This document shows, piece after piece, positions 49,101 through 61,120 of a stretch of 64,000 nucleotides of DNA. The DNA comes from Pachypanchax playfairii (Eukaryota; Chordata; Actinopteri; Cyprinodontiformes; Aplocheilidae): NCBI GenBank assembly GCA_006937955.1, contig SSNP01000024.1:1607523-1671522 (forward strand). Reading direction: 5' to 3'. A program made the translations under genes and the position numbers. Position 1 is the stretch's first letter. Every line of letters starts with the position of its first letter. The notes under the pieces were generated by a model. That model saw nothing but the letters and a program-made list of their open reading frames with translations, did no database searches and was not told the origin of the DNA.

Positions 49101-49384
49101 CCACGACAAACTTGTTATGGAGCAGTTGGCTGGTCTGCTGGTGGTTCACTGTTTTTTCTTTCTGTCATTTGCACCAAACATTGTTAGGTTAGTTTAAAAA
49201 ATGCCACAAACATGTTAAATCCACTGATAAAATAAGTAAGCCGTCGGCATTTCAAAGAAAAGCAGCCACAAGCTAATACTTTATTAACCGTTCGCCCTTT
49301 ATACTCAATGCATTATTGTCAAAATATTCTAAAATTACAATTTTGCGTCGTTTTTATGAGCATAATGCACAATATACTTACCAT
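46124..49384 (-). CDS. PC-esterase domain-containing protein (PCED1/FAM113 family)
   Basis: The product is 395 aa. Coding exons, in gene order: 49384-49382, 49161-49086, 48982-48903, 48773-48541, 48317-48167, 47412-47166, 47026-46970, 46849-46643, 46257-46124. The first coding exon gives only the ATG, followed directly by the donor GTAAGT. The SGNH-hydrolase-like PC-esterase fold is recognisable: block I FVVVLGDS (GDS 24-26), the VNSCVWD block with Asn123, and the C-terminal DGVHW (228-232) that supplies the catalytic-type Asp/His. So the active-site set appears intact. The C-terminus is low-complexity and His/Tyr/Pro-rich, as in relatives. The family's substrate is not established; acyl esterase activity on modified glycans has been proposed. 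RTDHHLVRFYF resembles PCED1B more than PCED1A, but I do not assign the paralog. Introns carry repeat fragments at 46440 and 47690. Confidence 0.93.
46440..46515. repeat. Fragment of the same dispersed repeat as 63410-63710
   Basis: CCATGCAGAAAGGCCCCAG at 46445 matches CCATGCAGAAAGGTCCCAG near 63619, and the similarity continues through TTTCGAATCCAAGATCTTGT to the end of the block. It lies in the last intron of the PCED1 gene. Confidence 0.65.
47690..47885. repeat. Probable dispersed repeat fragment
   Basis: A block beginning GGTGCGTTCCATTTGTAATC and ending near AATATGGCTGCCAC, in a PCED1 intron. It has the look of a common fish interspersed repeat, but neither terminus is defined here. Confidence 0.4.
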
Positions 49385-49819
49385 TGTTTTACGTTCAACA
49401 AAAATAAACTTTACATTAACCGCCAACTAACTACGTTATTTTTTAGCTAATGTTAGCCATTGGCTGAGAGGGAAATTTAAACCGTAAATAACAGGTTCCT
49501 GTCTTTTTTTCTAATCTACAAAAAAGTTAGACGGTTGTTTGAATTTAAAAATTTAGCAAACTACAATTGTTTCTTTCAGCCGTTAGTTCAAGAGACGCAG
49601 CTGACGTTCATTTATTGAGGCGTTTAAAGAACATCGGAAAAATGCAACAGAACAATAAAGAAGTTACTTTACAGACATTCTGATGACAACAGCGCTTTAG
49701 TTTAAAAAGTGTTGAATGTCGTATTTTTTTCCTCTTTTTTTTTTGCTATTAGATATATAAGGTAACAATAAATAACACACTGATAATATTTCATGAAGTT
49801 CGACAACATGAAGTTCACC

Positions 49820-49985
49820 ATTGTTCTTCTTTGACCAACTGTCCATGAACATCTAAGAAGTGCTGAAAACCCTCTAAAGGGAGGCACCTAGGAAGCATCA
49901 TAATAAGATACCTGAACCACCTCAGCTGACTCCTTTCAAGCTCCCTCCATCTTATCTTTAAAGTTCCACCCTTTAGAGGCAGATC
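49820..49985. repeat. Degraded dispersed repeat fragment
   Basis: Segments such as GGGAGGCACCTAGGAAGCAT and ACCTGAACCACCTCAGCTGA, followed by CTCCTTTC, resemble a repeat very common in teleost genomes, probably the 3' part of a LINE-type element. It is short, diverged and has no termini. Confidence 0.5.
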
Positions 49986-50234
49986 CTTTCAGCAGCTTGT
50001 ATCCAGGATACATCTTTTCATTATGCACCAAACTCATAAGCATTAATATGCTAATATACCAAAGTTCCACAGTAAAAGAGTATCCTGTCATCATTTACAG
50101 TTCATGTAGCTTCAAATTAGTTTCAGTGTCAAATATTGTTATTTTAATAATACTGAGAATTATAGACTCAGAATTTGGTTGAGAAAAAATAACCATATAT
50201 ACAGGAAAAAAGACAAAAAACACAATTGACATAA

Positions 50235-50240
50235 TTTATT
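50235..50240 (-). promoter_or_regulatory. rpgrip1: Poly(A) signal for rpgrip1
   Basis: AATAAA on the minus strand, about 50 nt past the stop codon (50289-50291). Confidence 0.6.
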
Positions 50241-50288
50241 GGATTTTTGTAGGGTTAGATCAATAGACAGGATTTGTTTAAAACAGAT

Positions 50289-53200
50289 TCATATACTTTG
50301 ACGGTCACTGTCATCATCCCAATCCAGCACTTGTATTTGATCTGTTTTTTTCTTCTCATCTAGTTCTTCCTCCTCCTCTTCTTCCTCATCTGCTTCTTCT
50401 TCATCTTCTGTATTCTCCTCTGGTTCACCTTCCTGGTGAAACTCCTGGTAAATCCCATTCAGGGCTTTTGCCGCCTCCAGCGATACTTTCAGATTCCCTA
50501 TCAGCTCCTTGTCTTCATCCACACTCACAACTGGAGAAAAACAAAACACATTATTATCAGCTGTGTCCATATATTCTTTGTTATTTACAGGTTTTAATTT
50601 ATGATTTTTCACTTTTTCTAATTTTTGTTTTTTTTACAAATACAACACTTACTATCAATTTGTTGTTCGATGACATCATTTCCTGTGAGCAGCAGTTCCT
50701 GGAGGTCCAGGAAAGCGTGTCCAACATCCACACACTCTTCATTGTTGTCCATTGGCTCACTCACTACTGTGAACTTTAACCTGACATAAAACGCATCGTG
50801 TTACAGACTCAAAATTTCTGATTCGGCATCGAAAATGTTCAGAAATACCAAAAACGTAGTTTGTAATAGTATGTGAATCATCAGAACTGCTTGTACCTGC
50901 CCTGGTTTGGGTCTGTACCCTCCAGCATGGTGTAAAGATACTGCCTGAGAGGAGTCGACTGTGATCCATCCACATATATCACTGAGAGTGACACACAAAT
51001 GTTCTGTTAGAATCTCTAAAATACATTTTAGAGACATAAAGTTACTCAAATTTCACCTCTTGTAAAGTTGTAGTGAATCTCCTTCCCTTCCACGGGCTTA
51101 CAGAGGGACATGGGTGTCTCTGTCGTTTCCATGGGAACGCCCAGCAGCCGATACTCTACATATACACGTTGCACTGACTTATCCAGCGCCACACGGGAGG
51201 ACGGTTCAAACGTCAGGGACAAAATCTCCACTCTTAATTTGTCTCCCTGACAACAGAGACATTCATAGTGTTTCAGCTGAGCATTTCTAACTTTTACCTC
51301 TTATTTTGACAAAAATATTTTACCTTCCTCAGTTTTCGTTTTGGAGGTATAACTATAATGTCACTTATTGAGGAACTGGACTCTGAAGATTTAGGGGCTT
51401 CACTGTCCTCTGAAGAAACACAAAAACATAAAAGAACAAACAATTCAAAGTGTTTTTGTGGAACGTTTATGAATAATTATTATTGTACCTGTTGGAGCTT
51501 CTTGACTGACAGTTTGGAGAAAAAAAATCCTAGACTGACAAACTAAAAACTAGTAAAGTAGGTCCAAGTCCAGACTGTTATATATAAATAACTCACAGTA
51601 ATTTCTACAATTATTTAAACTTTTATTTTATAAACCTTTACGTCTTTCTCAATTTCATTCTATATTCCAGCAGAAATAGCATATTATAGCAGTTATAAAT
51701 ATATTAATAAAGTAAAGATAATATAAATAGTTATGAAAATTTCCACATTGGTTTTGGCTCTGTCAAAACTATTCTCTATTTCTTTTTTCTCAGGCAGTTC
51801 AATGACTCTCTACAACAGGTAATATGTTACAGATCAGCTGTTTCAAGTGGGAAAGTTGTTTAAATCAGACATTATTTTTGTAAACTTTAACAACAGCAGA
51901 CTAAGTCTTTTTAAATTCCAGCAAAACTGATGGGAAGTCTGATAAATATGTGGTAATAATTACCCTTCTCACTCCTTTCATCTTCTTCCTCTGCTTCAAA
52001 AACTGATACCTGGTCCACTGAGGGAAGGTCCTAAAAAGAAAGACATTTGACACCATGAACCATTAGACTCACAGTGGGAGTCTTTTCATCTTAAATTACT
52101 CAGATTACCTTTTCACAGTTTTTTTTTTATTGGAAAAGATTTAGAAAAGTGAGCTGACCTGAATTCCAGCTTCCGTGGCGGAGCTTCCCCTCGAAGCCGT
52201 GGTGTGGGATTGTCTGGGAAATGACGCCACTGATGATCTTAGATAGCAGTAAGGAGAATTTCTTTAATCAGATATTCATCATTTAACCTTTATGATATTA
52301 TATTAGAGGTGTAAATTGGGACAATAATTTATAAAGTTGTATTTGGAGGTTGTAAGACTCTGATTTCTGACTACGTTCTTATATTTTCTTAGCATTAGCA
52401 ATAAAATAAAACATCTGGGAATCAGAATTAAACTTACCTGTGAGAGGGTGTTGTCAGTCTAGGCTCAGAGGTCAGACGAGGTGTTCTCTGGTACCTTTCA
52501 GGTGATCTCCTGGTGGATTTCGTTCTCTCTGCTGATGGACGAGTATCCACAGGTTTCACAGTGGTAATTAAATCCCGTGACCTTTTCTGTTCGACAGGTG
52601 GAGGTTGAGGCTACAAGCAGACAAATATGTTTATTCACAATACAATGTGTGTTAAAAAGACTCATTCACATGTAAATTACTTTGAAACCTCACCTGGGTT
52701 TTTATCTGTTTCTGCGCAGATTTTGTTTCTCTGGGTTTAAGTTGTTCAGTCTGTTGAGCCACAAAACAGGAAGTAGATTTGGACATACAGATATTAATAA
52801 CCTTACACATGTTAGGTTTGATATTTAGAGTCAGTCAGCTGAGTAAATAAACTTTACCTTCACTCTGGGTTTGGCGATGGGTCTCCATGATGTTTCTTCC
52901 CTCCTTCTCTCTGCTCTTTGGCTGCTTTTCATCAGTTTGTCCTGCTCCTCCACTTCCTTCCTCTGTCCACCCTGAAAAGCATCCACCGGAGGCTGAAAGG
53001 GATACTTCCACTTCAACATGACTCTGACCATTCCACGAGGTCCACCAGCTGGATCTCTCAGGACATAATCACCTGACGGGACAGAGAGGAAAAGGTCCAA
53101 ACAATGAAATAAATATACCTGATGTGTAATGTGACGTGAGTTTTTCAGGTTATACTCGAACCTCTGATCTCTCTGCCTGTAGCTAAAGCTCGCAGTGGGA

Positions 53201-56200
53201 TTGGAGTTTTGGCCAGGTAGGCTGGTGGTACCTGGTCATCACTGTCATCAAACACATACACCCACAGACTGCTGGACCTGAGGAAACATGCTTCAAAGGT
53301 GTTAATAAACAAAACCTGATCTTTCTAACAACCTGTAAATAAGGTTAATCAACCTGAGGTAGTGCAGCACATCAGTTGTTACTGCCAGAGGGTAGCTGGT
53401 GACATCGTTAAACACCGGATCAGCTGCACACTGGATGGTTTGTGAGACGTGAGGTGGCAGGTCGTATAACCTGTAGGTCAGGTAGGAGTCAGGAAGGAGT
53501 CCAGGCCAGCGAGCATTCAGACCGACGCAGTGCTCCAACATCACCATCAGCTCATTGGGGATCCCACCACCATAATCATACAACTCCTGTCACAAATAGT
53601 AAGTAATGCTATAAAAACAGATCCTCCTCAGGCTTAGAAACAAATTTTAGTTTTACCTTAAACGTGCAAATGTTTGATTACAGCATGTTTGTTCATAGAA
53701 AACTTTATGCTAGAATTCGTCTTATATTCATCTAAATAATGGAAGATAAATTTTAGGTGTTTTTTATTTTAGTGTATGTTCAATCATTTCTGGAAACAAA
53801 ATGATCTCCCTCATCCTGCACAGGAGGGTACACACATTTTGCATTTAAGGAAATAATTGATCCTAATTTAAATTTCAGAAGAGCTGATGTAGAAGGTGAC
53901 TGGAACTGAACAATCAGAGCAGTCAGGACATTTCCTCAGTTGGGTTTCCACCACTCACAAACATGTAAATAGTAATACACATATTTCAGTCTTTTCTGTC
54001 TGAACTAGTTGCATTACAATTAGAGAAAGTTCTGCTTTTGTGCAGGTTCTGCAGAAAACAGGATGCAAAGATGCAACAGTAATTAATCTGTATAAACAAG
54101 TCCTGCAGTGTTAACAGGTCTGAACTGAGACGGATGGACGGATGGATGGAAGGAAGGAAGGAAGGAAGGAAGGAAGGAAGGAAGGAAGGAAGGAAGGAAG
54201 GAAGGAAGGAAGGAAGGAAGGAAGGAAGGAAGGAAGGAAGGAAGGAAGGAAATGGGAAATTTCTTTCTTGCAGCACAAAACAAACAAACAAACAAACAAA
54301 CAAACAAACAAACAAACAAACAAACAAACAAACCCAACTGTTCAAAAAAATCCCTACGTCTGATAAAGAGCCAAATATGACTTAAAATAGGTAAAAATCA
54401 TTATATTTAAGTTTTAAACCATGAAAATTATCATTCTATCTAATATTTCTTGTAGCAGTTGCTTCATGAGCTGAGCTGCAGCAGTGAGATGATTTTAATA
54501 ATGAATACAACATTTGATTGGTAAGAAATACATAAAACATATAACTTATTGATCTGTGGTAACACACGGTGCATGTGGTATGATCTTAGTATCTGAGCTG
54601 TTGACACACGTTTCATCAGGATTTCTGTAGAAACTGTTTAAGAATGTCGACTGTTTGCTTGAACGTTTGTATTTCTTTTAGTTTACCTCATGACTAGTAT
54701 CTTGCCAACCAACTGAGATTTGAAAAGGAGTCCTTTGTGTGATTGTTCTTCCTTCGGTTCCTCTTTCAGGTACAGTATTGATGGGTTCTGCAGGAGGGAA
54801 CAGGCGCACCCAGAAATCCACAACACCAAGAATTTCACCTTCACTTCCTGTAAATAAATTAGATTGAAGATGAAGACAAGAGAAAATGTTTCTGCAAGCA
54901 CTTTCATGAAAACACAGGATCATTACTCACCTGTGATGCTGAAACTCCCACCAATCCGCTCCCCTCTCGTCTCCATGGTCCCCATGAGGGACATGTGTCC
55001 ACTTCCATGTGTGACAAACTGGACCCCTCCTAACGCCTGGTGGAGCTCCACTCGCACTCTGGACCCCTGACCTCCTAGTCGACCCAGATCCCGGGCTGTC
55101 AGAGCATAGCGGGATGTAAAACCGTAGTTCGGTTGGCTTCCTGACACCAGAGGGGTGGAGTGCATCTCAAAGTCTAACAGGCAGTAGGTGCAGAAGGTCA
55201 CCATGTCTTCATTTCTATCTGCTCCTTGATGGATGTTGCTCATGATGCGGAGCCCTGCGGGGGTGAAGGTGGCTGCCTGGAGGAACAGAAACAACAGTTA
55301 GTCTTTCAGCTAGAGTGATAGGAGTTAAATAGGATGTTTAGGTTCTTACTTTAAGGTGGATCTCCAACAGAGACTCTCCTGGTTTTAGCTGAGAGAAACA
55401 CAGATCATCCTCGATTGGCTGGACCAGCTCCTGATCTCCAGCTGGCCAAGTGTACTGAACTGGTATGGTTCGTTTGTAGTTCCTGGGACTGTACGCCAAC
55501 TCTTTCAACTGGGCTTTAAATTTAGAGATTCTGTCAGTTTTGGTGTTTTTTCTAAGTAACTAGCAGATTTATTCATTGATGCAGCTGTGAACCTTGTAAC
55601 GTGTTGATCTGAAGAGCTCTTCTTGATAGAAGTTTATCTTTTTCCTCCATCCTCCTCCTGTTCTCCTCTTTGTCTCTTTCCACCTTCTGGTTGACTGTAT
55701 TTAATTCTTCCTTAGAAATGAAAATACTTTAAGAGTAAAAACTGAGTGAAAGTAATCTGAGTATTGAAAACACGTGTTTACCTGCAGGTCTTTGGTGATT
55801 TTGTGCTCCAACAGCAGCAGGTTTCTGGTTTTCTGGAGCTCCAGCACCGTTTCAGCATATGATGCCTGAATGTTTACAATCTCACGGCTTGAATCTCCCA
55901 CCTCCTCATCCGTCACGAGGAAACGCAGACCCTCCCTCCTCTCCTGCTGCATCCTGAAGGCCTGATCATTAGAGAAGCAACACAGCATTAGAGTTTTAGA
56001 GTAATATTTGAGGTTCAAGTGATGGAAACAGGTACAAACCTTGATCTGCACAAACGTTTCTCCGAGCTCCTCTATACTCATATCAAACTCCTGTAAAAAG
56101 AGCCGATGGATCAGAATGTGTGACTGAAAATCAGTTTGGTTTATAGTTGTATTATTAATTTTAACCTTAGTAATGGAGTCCAGTTTGTCCTGCAGAGCAG

Positions 56201-59200
56201 ACACCTGCTCTCTGTACTGGACAACCTCGTATTCAAGATGTTTCTGCTTCTCTCTCATCAACACAAACGATTCTGAGAATAATAACATGTCGTTTTGTTT
56301 TATAATAAAAACTCATAAAAGTAAAATGAATAAAAACTTTAGATGAACTACTGACTTTCCTCTTGCTCCCTCTCCTCCTTCAGCATCTCCTTCTCCTGCC
56401 TCAGTCTCTCCTTCTGCAGCTCCAACCTGTTTCTCTCCTCTCTCTCCTCCTGCAGCATCTTCTCCAGTCTCTGAACATCCATGCTGAACACGTTCTCCAC
56501 CAGATTCTCCAGCTTCTGCTCCACTTCAGTGTGTTTTTCAGTCTGAGTGTCATCGCTGGTTTGACAAGTTAAAGTACTGAGAAACAGAAAAATAAACAAA
56601 ATTATTCTGCAGTTGTGTTCCAAATTATTTGAACTCCTTAAAGGAGAAGATCAAAGGTCTGAATGAATCACATTAAACAGAAAGTTGTTTGAAATCTCAC
56701 CTCCTCAGCAGAGTGTCGTAGTTTTCTTTGATCTGATCTCGTTCTCCCTCCAGGTCTGATATTCTCTCTTGTAGCTAAAAGACATGAAGCTGAATCTTTA
56801 GAAACCTGATCCAACTGTTTTTGAGGGATTTACAAACAGATCTAGATGTATTACCTTATCTAGAGTCTGTACAGACAGAGTCATGGTGGTGAGCTCTCCC
56901 TCCAGGGTCAAAGTTTTCTGTCTTTCCTGCTTTAGTTGTTCATTCAGCTCCTCTACCTTCTCCAGCAGAGCTCCTTGACTCTCTCTCAGTGACCTCTGGG
57001 TCTGAGATCAACGTAAAAAACGGTCTGAATAAAATAATCTGGATGCAAAAATCTATATTATTTTGACTTTGTGCAGCTTTTACCTCCTCCAGCTGATTCT
57101 CATACGCCTAGCAGGAAAGGAGATTTTGCAGTCAGCTGCTGATTTAAATGTTACAAAAAGATGTTTAACAGAAACTGTCTAACCTGCTGCAGGTCACTGA
57201 ACTTCTCCTGGTTGAATCTCAGAGCTGCACTTTTCTCTGACAGCTGCTTTTGTAGACGGATCAGATCCACGTTCTCTCTGATGTTTGTTCTAACAGGAAC
57301 AAAATATATATATTTTTTAGCACAACGATGCTAAATGTTTATTTTGACATCACAAATAGCTGAAGTGGCATTTAAATAAAATGTGTTTCAGGTGGTACAT
57401 GTTGTCCTGTAACTACCTGTGTCGGTCAGCTTGTTGCTTCCGCAGCTCTTTCACTGTTCCCTCCATCTCTTTCTCTTTCTCTCTCAGCGTGTCTCTGAGC
57501 GTCTGAGCCGTCAGCTCTAGTTCTGTCATCCTCACCTGCTCTGTAAAACTGGACCTGCTGGATAAGATGACGTGGTGATGACAGAGTTGATGGGGAGGTT
57601 GAATTACAGGGGGAATTGATTTGTTGTAGGATTATGTGTGTAAGAAGAGTGAAGAAACTTTACAGTTTTTCCATCTCCGTCCTGGTGTCCTCCAACATGA
57701 CACCGTATCGTGGTGGAGCAGTCTGTGCTGCCCTCCTGACCACGCCCTCCCCCTGCAGATTTTTCCCTGAGTACATGATTAAGATGTGAGAATCATCTTC
57801 GACCACATGCCACATTTCATTTGCATCCTTCTTTAAAACTCACCTTTGTTGTACCTGTAAGCTGTATGAGCTCCGAGGTCCAGGATGTGCTGCTTGGCTA
57901 CGCTGAGTTTATTCTGCAGCACTTCCTTCTGACTCTCCAACTTTGCCACTCGAGCCTCCAGCTCTTGTATCGTGTCCTCCAGGTCTCTCTCCTTCACAGC
58001 ACCAGATCCAGGACGGGCCTGTCGAAGACGCATCAGCCGCGTGGACATTCTGAGAGAAAGCAAAAGACCTGAGCATGTCACAGAGGGTTTTGGAGGAAGT
58101 TACTTGTTCAGTCCTGATCCTTGGAGGTCACAACACATCTCATTTGAATCAGTGGGTGATTAACAGGCTTCTGCAGAACTTGAGGACATACTGAACATGT
58201 GATTTAACCATTACATCAGATGTGTTGGAGCAGGGAAACAACTAGAACAACAAATTCATCTACACAACAGGGACATTTTATATATATAAAAAACACTTTT
58301 TTGCTTGAAAGCTTGTTTTTGGGTGTTAAAAGTCATGAACAAGTCAAAAACATACAAAAACACCCCACAGTTTGATTCTTTGGGGTTTTTAATGGGTTTT
58401 TAAGTTAGATGACTTCCAAAGCAGTTCTTACTACAAACTCTCATTCATCCATTTTTACATGATCAAATCTGCAGAAGAAGAAGCGTATCATGACTTTAGC
58501 TCAGTGATTAATCACCCAGCCTCTTCGTCTTTATCTCCACCACAATCACTCAATCATTCACAATATTTTCCAACTGGGATCTCAGAAGTCTTTAATTCTC
58601 ACTTTATTTTTCTAGATACAGAAAATTCTTGTTAACCATTAACTGAGGAAAGTTATAAGCTAATAATGCTCCATAATTACTCTTTGTCTGAAACACATGA
58701 TGATGATGATGGATTAGATTTCGGAAGTGCGTTCTTCAACACCCAAAGTGGTTGTACAATAAAACTGTTTATTGATACGCTCATGCTTTGGTGGTGAACC
58801 ACGTTGTAGCTACAGCTGTCCAGAGTCAGGCAGACAACTATTGCACCATTATACAAAATATATGTTCCAGATGGTGTTTTACACATTTTTAATTGGAAGT
58901 TAAAGGTTCATATTTATAATTTGTCATAATTTGCACTGATAGAAACAACAAAACACAATATATTTGTACAGGTAGGTGAAAATTAGTTAATTAGACCAAC
59001 AGTTTGCGGAATTCAGTCCCATCTCATGTTTAGTGCTAAATTATGTCTATATTTGTGGTTGCACATGTAGGACTGAGTCTGAATTTGAAAATTGACCTAA
59101 AAAAAGCAGAAAAACAGAAAGTAGCGGTGGTACTGGATCTTACTCATATTTTGATGGATAATTTCACAGATATTTTACCAAAACAACAACAAAAGTTTGG

Positions 59201-60085
59201 TTTGATTAAGTTTATAAAAAGAGGCCTTTGTTCTCTTTATATTAATGTGAAAATCTTTGTTTTGTGTTAGTACTGACTCTGTTGATTTTTGTTTACCTGC
59301 GTAGCCTCTGCTCCTGCGTGCGCGTGTGCTGTTTGAGCACGCTGTTTTCCTCCTGCAGTCGGAGACACAGATCCTCCAGGTGCTCCCTGGGAAATCTAAA
59401 CAACCGCTGAGGCTCTGCTGAGGGCAGAAAGCAAGAACAGAAAGATTAACATCAAACAACCTGTAAAGTCTTTTAGATTTCAGATTATAATCAACTCTAA
59501 ATATACCAGGAGATGTTTTTATTATAATTCTACCTTTTGTCTTAGTGACATGATGCTTTTTCCATGGTTTGACATCACGAAGGGTGTCTGGGAAAAATAA
59601 TAAGATGAGGATTTAGTTAAAATGTAATCTTTCATTTTCCATAATAAATCTTGATTATTTTAAAATCGGAGTAAAAAAACAGGATCAAATATAAATTAAA
59701 TTATTATAAATAAAACTGTCAAAGAATAAAGATCTTTTTTTGCTGAAAATATTTTGTATTTTTTAATCTATCATGAAACTTTGTCCATAAAGCTACAAGA
59801 TACAGAATAATAAATAAATAAACAAACAAACAAGTAAATCAATCAAACTATGTAACTACAATCTCATTACACGTCTTGTTATACAAGTGAATAAAATGAT
59901 CAAATATAATTAATTATTTTGCTGTTTTTATTAAATGAAATCTACCAGTACAGAGTTAATGAACAGTTTACAGTCAGATGTGTTAGTGAAGACCAACCTG
60001 GGACTGTTGGCATCAGCCCCCCTCTCATCAGTCCCACATCTCTGACTGGAAGATCCTCGGCAGTCTCATCCAGCACTGGTGACAT
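50289..60085 (-). CDS. rpgrip1: RPGR-interacting protein 1 (photoreceptor connecting-cilium scaffold)
   Basis: The product is 1360 aa (human 1286). Coding exons, in gene order: 60085-59998, 59587-59534, 59417-59297, 58049-57844, 57766-57664, 57557-57417, 57289-57184, 57107-57084, 57001-56855, 56774-56701, 56576-56356, 56272-56166, 56090-56040, 55961-55782, 55710-55593, 55513-55350, 55276-54931, 54847-54687, 53586-53354, 53277-53162, 53072-52858, 52750-52694, 52610-52438, 52237-52159, 52030-51964, 51409-51324, 51246-51057, 50981-50897, 50780-50653, 50530-50289. All phases close. It starts MSPVLDETAEDLPVRD, like mammalian RPGRIP1. Coiled coils lie at about 35-610, C2-N at about 635-800, C2-C at about 805-975, a charged linker at 990-1145 and the RPGR-interacting domain at about 1146-1310 (VYVEYRLL, ETPMSL, LKFTVVSEP). 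It anchors RPGR in the connecting cilium; human mutations cause retinal degeneration. RPGRIP1L is the alternative, but the ends and RID fit RPGRIP1 better. Odd point: an acidic tail (1314-1339). Confidence 0.92.
54147..54251. repeat. (GGAA)n microsatellite
   Basis: About 105 bp of nearly perfect GGAA tetranucleotides, preceded by a short GGAT run, in rpgrip1 intron 18. Arrays of this unit can bind ETS-family factors. Confidence 0.97.
54275..54333. repeat. (CAAA)n microsatellite
   Basis: A perfect CAAA array 24 bp away from the GGAA array in the same rpgrip1 intron 18. Confidence 0.97.
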
Positions 60086-60824
60086 CACACCTCACAGCCA
60101 ATCAGAGAGCTCTAAACTGTTCTATGGGTCACATAGAGTAAAGGTTTAAAAACCTTTATTATACAAAAACAATATTGTGAATATAAGTTACTGGTTTTAA
60201 TATAGAGGTTTTCTTTAACTGCTTTCACATTATTTTGAAATACAATAAAGATGGAAGGTTTTAAACAGTAAAATCTGGGTTTAGATTATAATCTGAGCTA
60301 CAATCAGAAAACAAAAGAACTCACCTTTGTGAAACACCCAAAAACTGAATGTTGAGACTATCCAGGGTCTGAAGATGTGTAATATTTCTCTGTTCGCCTG
60401 CAGACTAATAAGATTTATGTCCTTATAAAGTACCTGGACGTCAGTTTTAATCTTCCTCCTTCAGTTAATCCACATCTTACAGTCAGTTGCAATTCCTCAG
60501 TAAAATTATTCAAATCAAAGTTCAATAAAGTGAGTTAAATAAATGTGTGTGCAAAGAGAATACAGTCATGTGGCAGAGTGATGAAGTCTGTCCCTGAGCT
60601 CCATCTGCCCTGAGGCTAATCCTATTTCTGTGCTAATCTGATCACTAAGCAACAGGTTATTTAATGTGAAGTTGAGTTCTGAATTCAGTTCTGTTAGTAA
60701 GTCGTTTCCTCTCTGGAGAGTGAAGAAGATCTGAGACCTGTGCAATGTTTACAGAGAGCTCAGATGTCCAAAGGAGTGTTTAGTGCACAACAGATATTAC
60801 AAGAGGATCCATGTGGATCTACGG

Positions 60825-61037
60825 CAGGGGTGTCAAACTCCAGGCCTCGAGGGCCACTATCCTGCATGTTTTAGATGTTTCCCTGTTTCAACACACCTGA
60901 TTCAAATCCTCTGTATTTCAACAAGTCCTTCAGAAGCCTGTTAACGACTTGTTCATTTGAATCAGGTGTGTTGAAACAGGGAAACATCTAAAACATGCAG
61001 GATAGTGGCCCTCGAGGCCTGGAGTTTGACACCCCTG
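60825..61037. mobile_element. hAT MITE with perfect 83-bp inverted repeats and 8-bp TSD
   Basis: The element begins CAGGGGTGTCAAACTCCAGG, and 60825-60907 is the exact reverse complement of 60955-61037 (83 of 83 bases). It is flanked on both sides by ATCTACGG (60817-60824 and 61038-61045), an exact 8-bp target-site duplication. CAGGG ends and an 8-bp duplication are hallmarks of the hAT superfamily. Only 47 bp separate the arms, so the RNA or single strand would fold into a long hairpin. There is no coding capacity. Perfect arms and duplication indicate a recent insertion. Confidence 0.95.
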
Positions 61038-61120
61038 ATCTACGGGGAGGAGATCCATATGGAGCAGACCTGGTACTTACTGCAGGGATTATATATATCC
61101 TCTCTGGCCATGCATGCATG

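Larger units (their letters stand above)
49385..50288. other. Spacer between the PCED1 5' end and the rpgrip1 3' end
   Basis: Next to the PCED1 start is a CCAAT box in minus orientation (ATTGG at 49459-49463), a likely promoter element. A degraded repeat occupies about 49820-49985. The rpgrip1 poly(A) signal (AATAAA on minus) is at 50235-50240. Nothing else is seen. Confidence 0.5.

Noticed and set aside
54083..54345. Phe-Leu-Pro-Ser and Cys-Leu-Phe-Val repeat peptides
   Set aside because: Translations of the GGAA and CAAA microsatellites inside an rpgrip1 intron.
55500..55560. Alternative acceptor at about 55538 for rpgrip1 exon 16
   Set aside because: It would break the phase from exon 15; the acceptor before 55513 joins in frame and restores the conserved AQLKELAY block.
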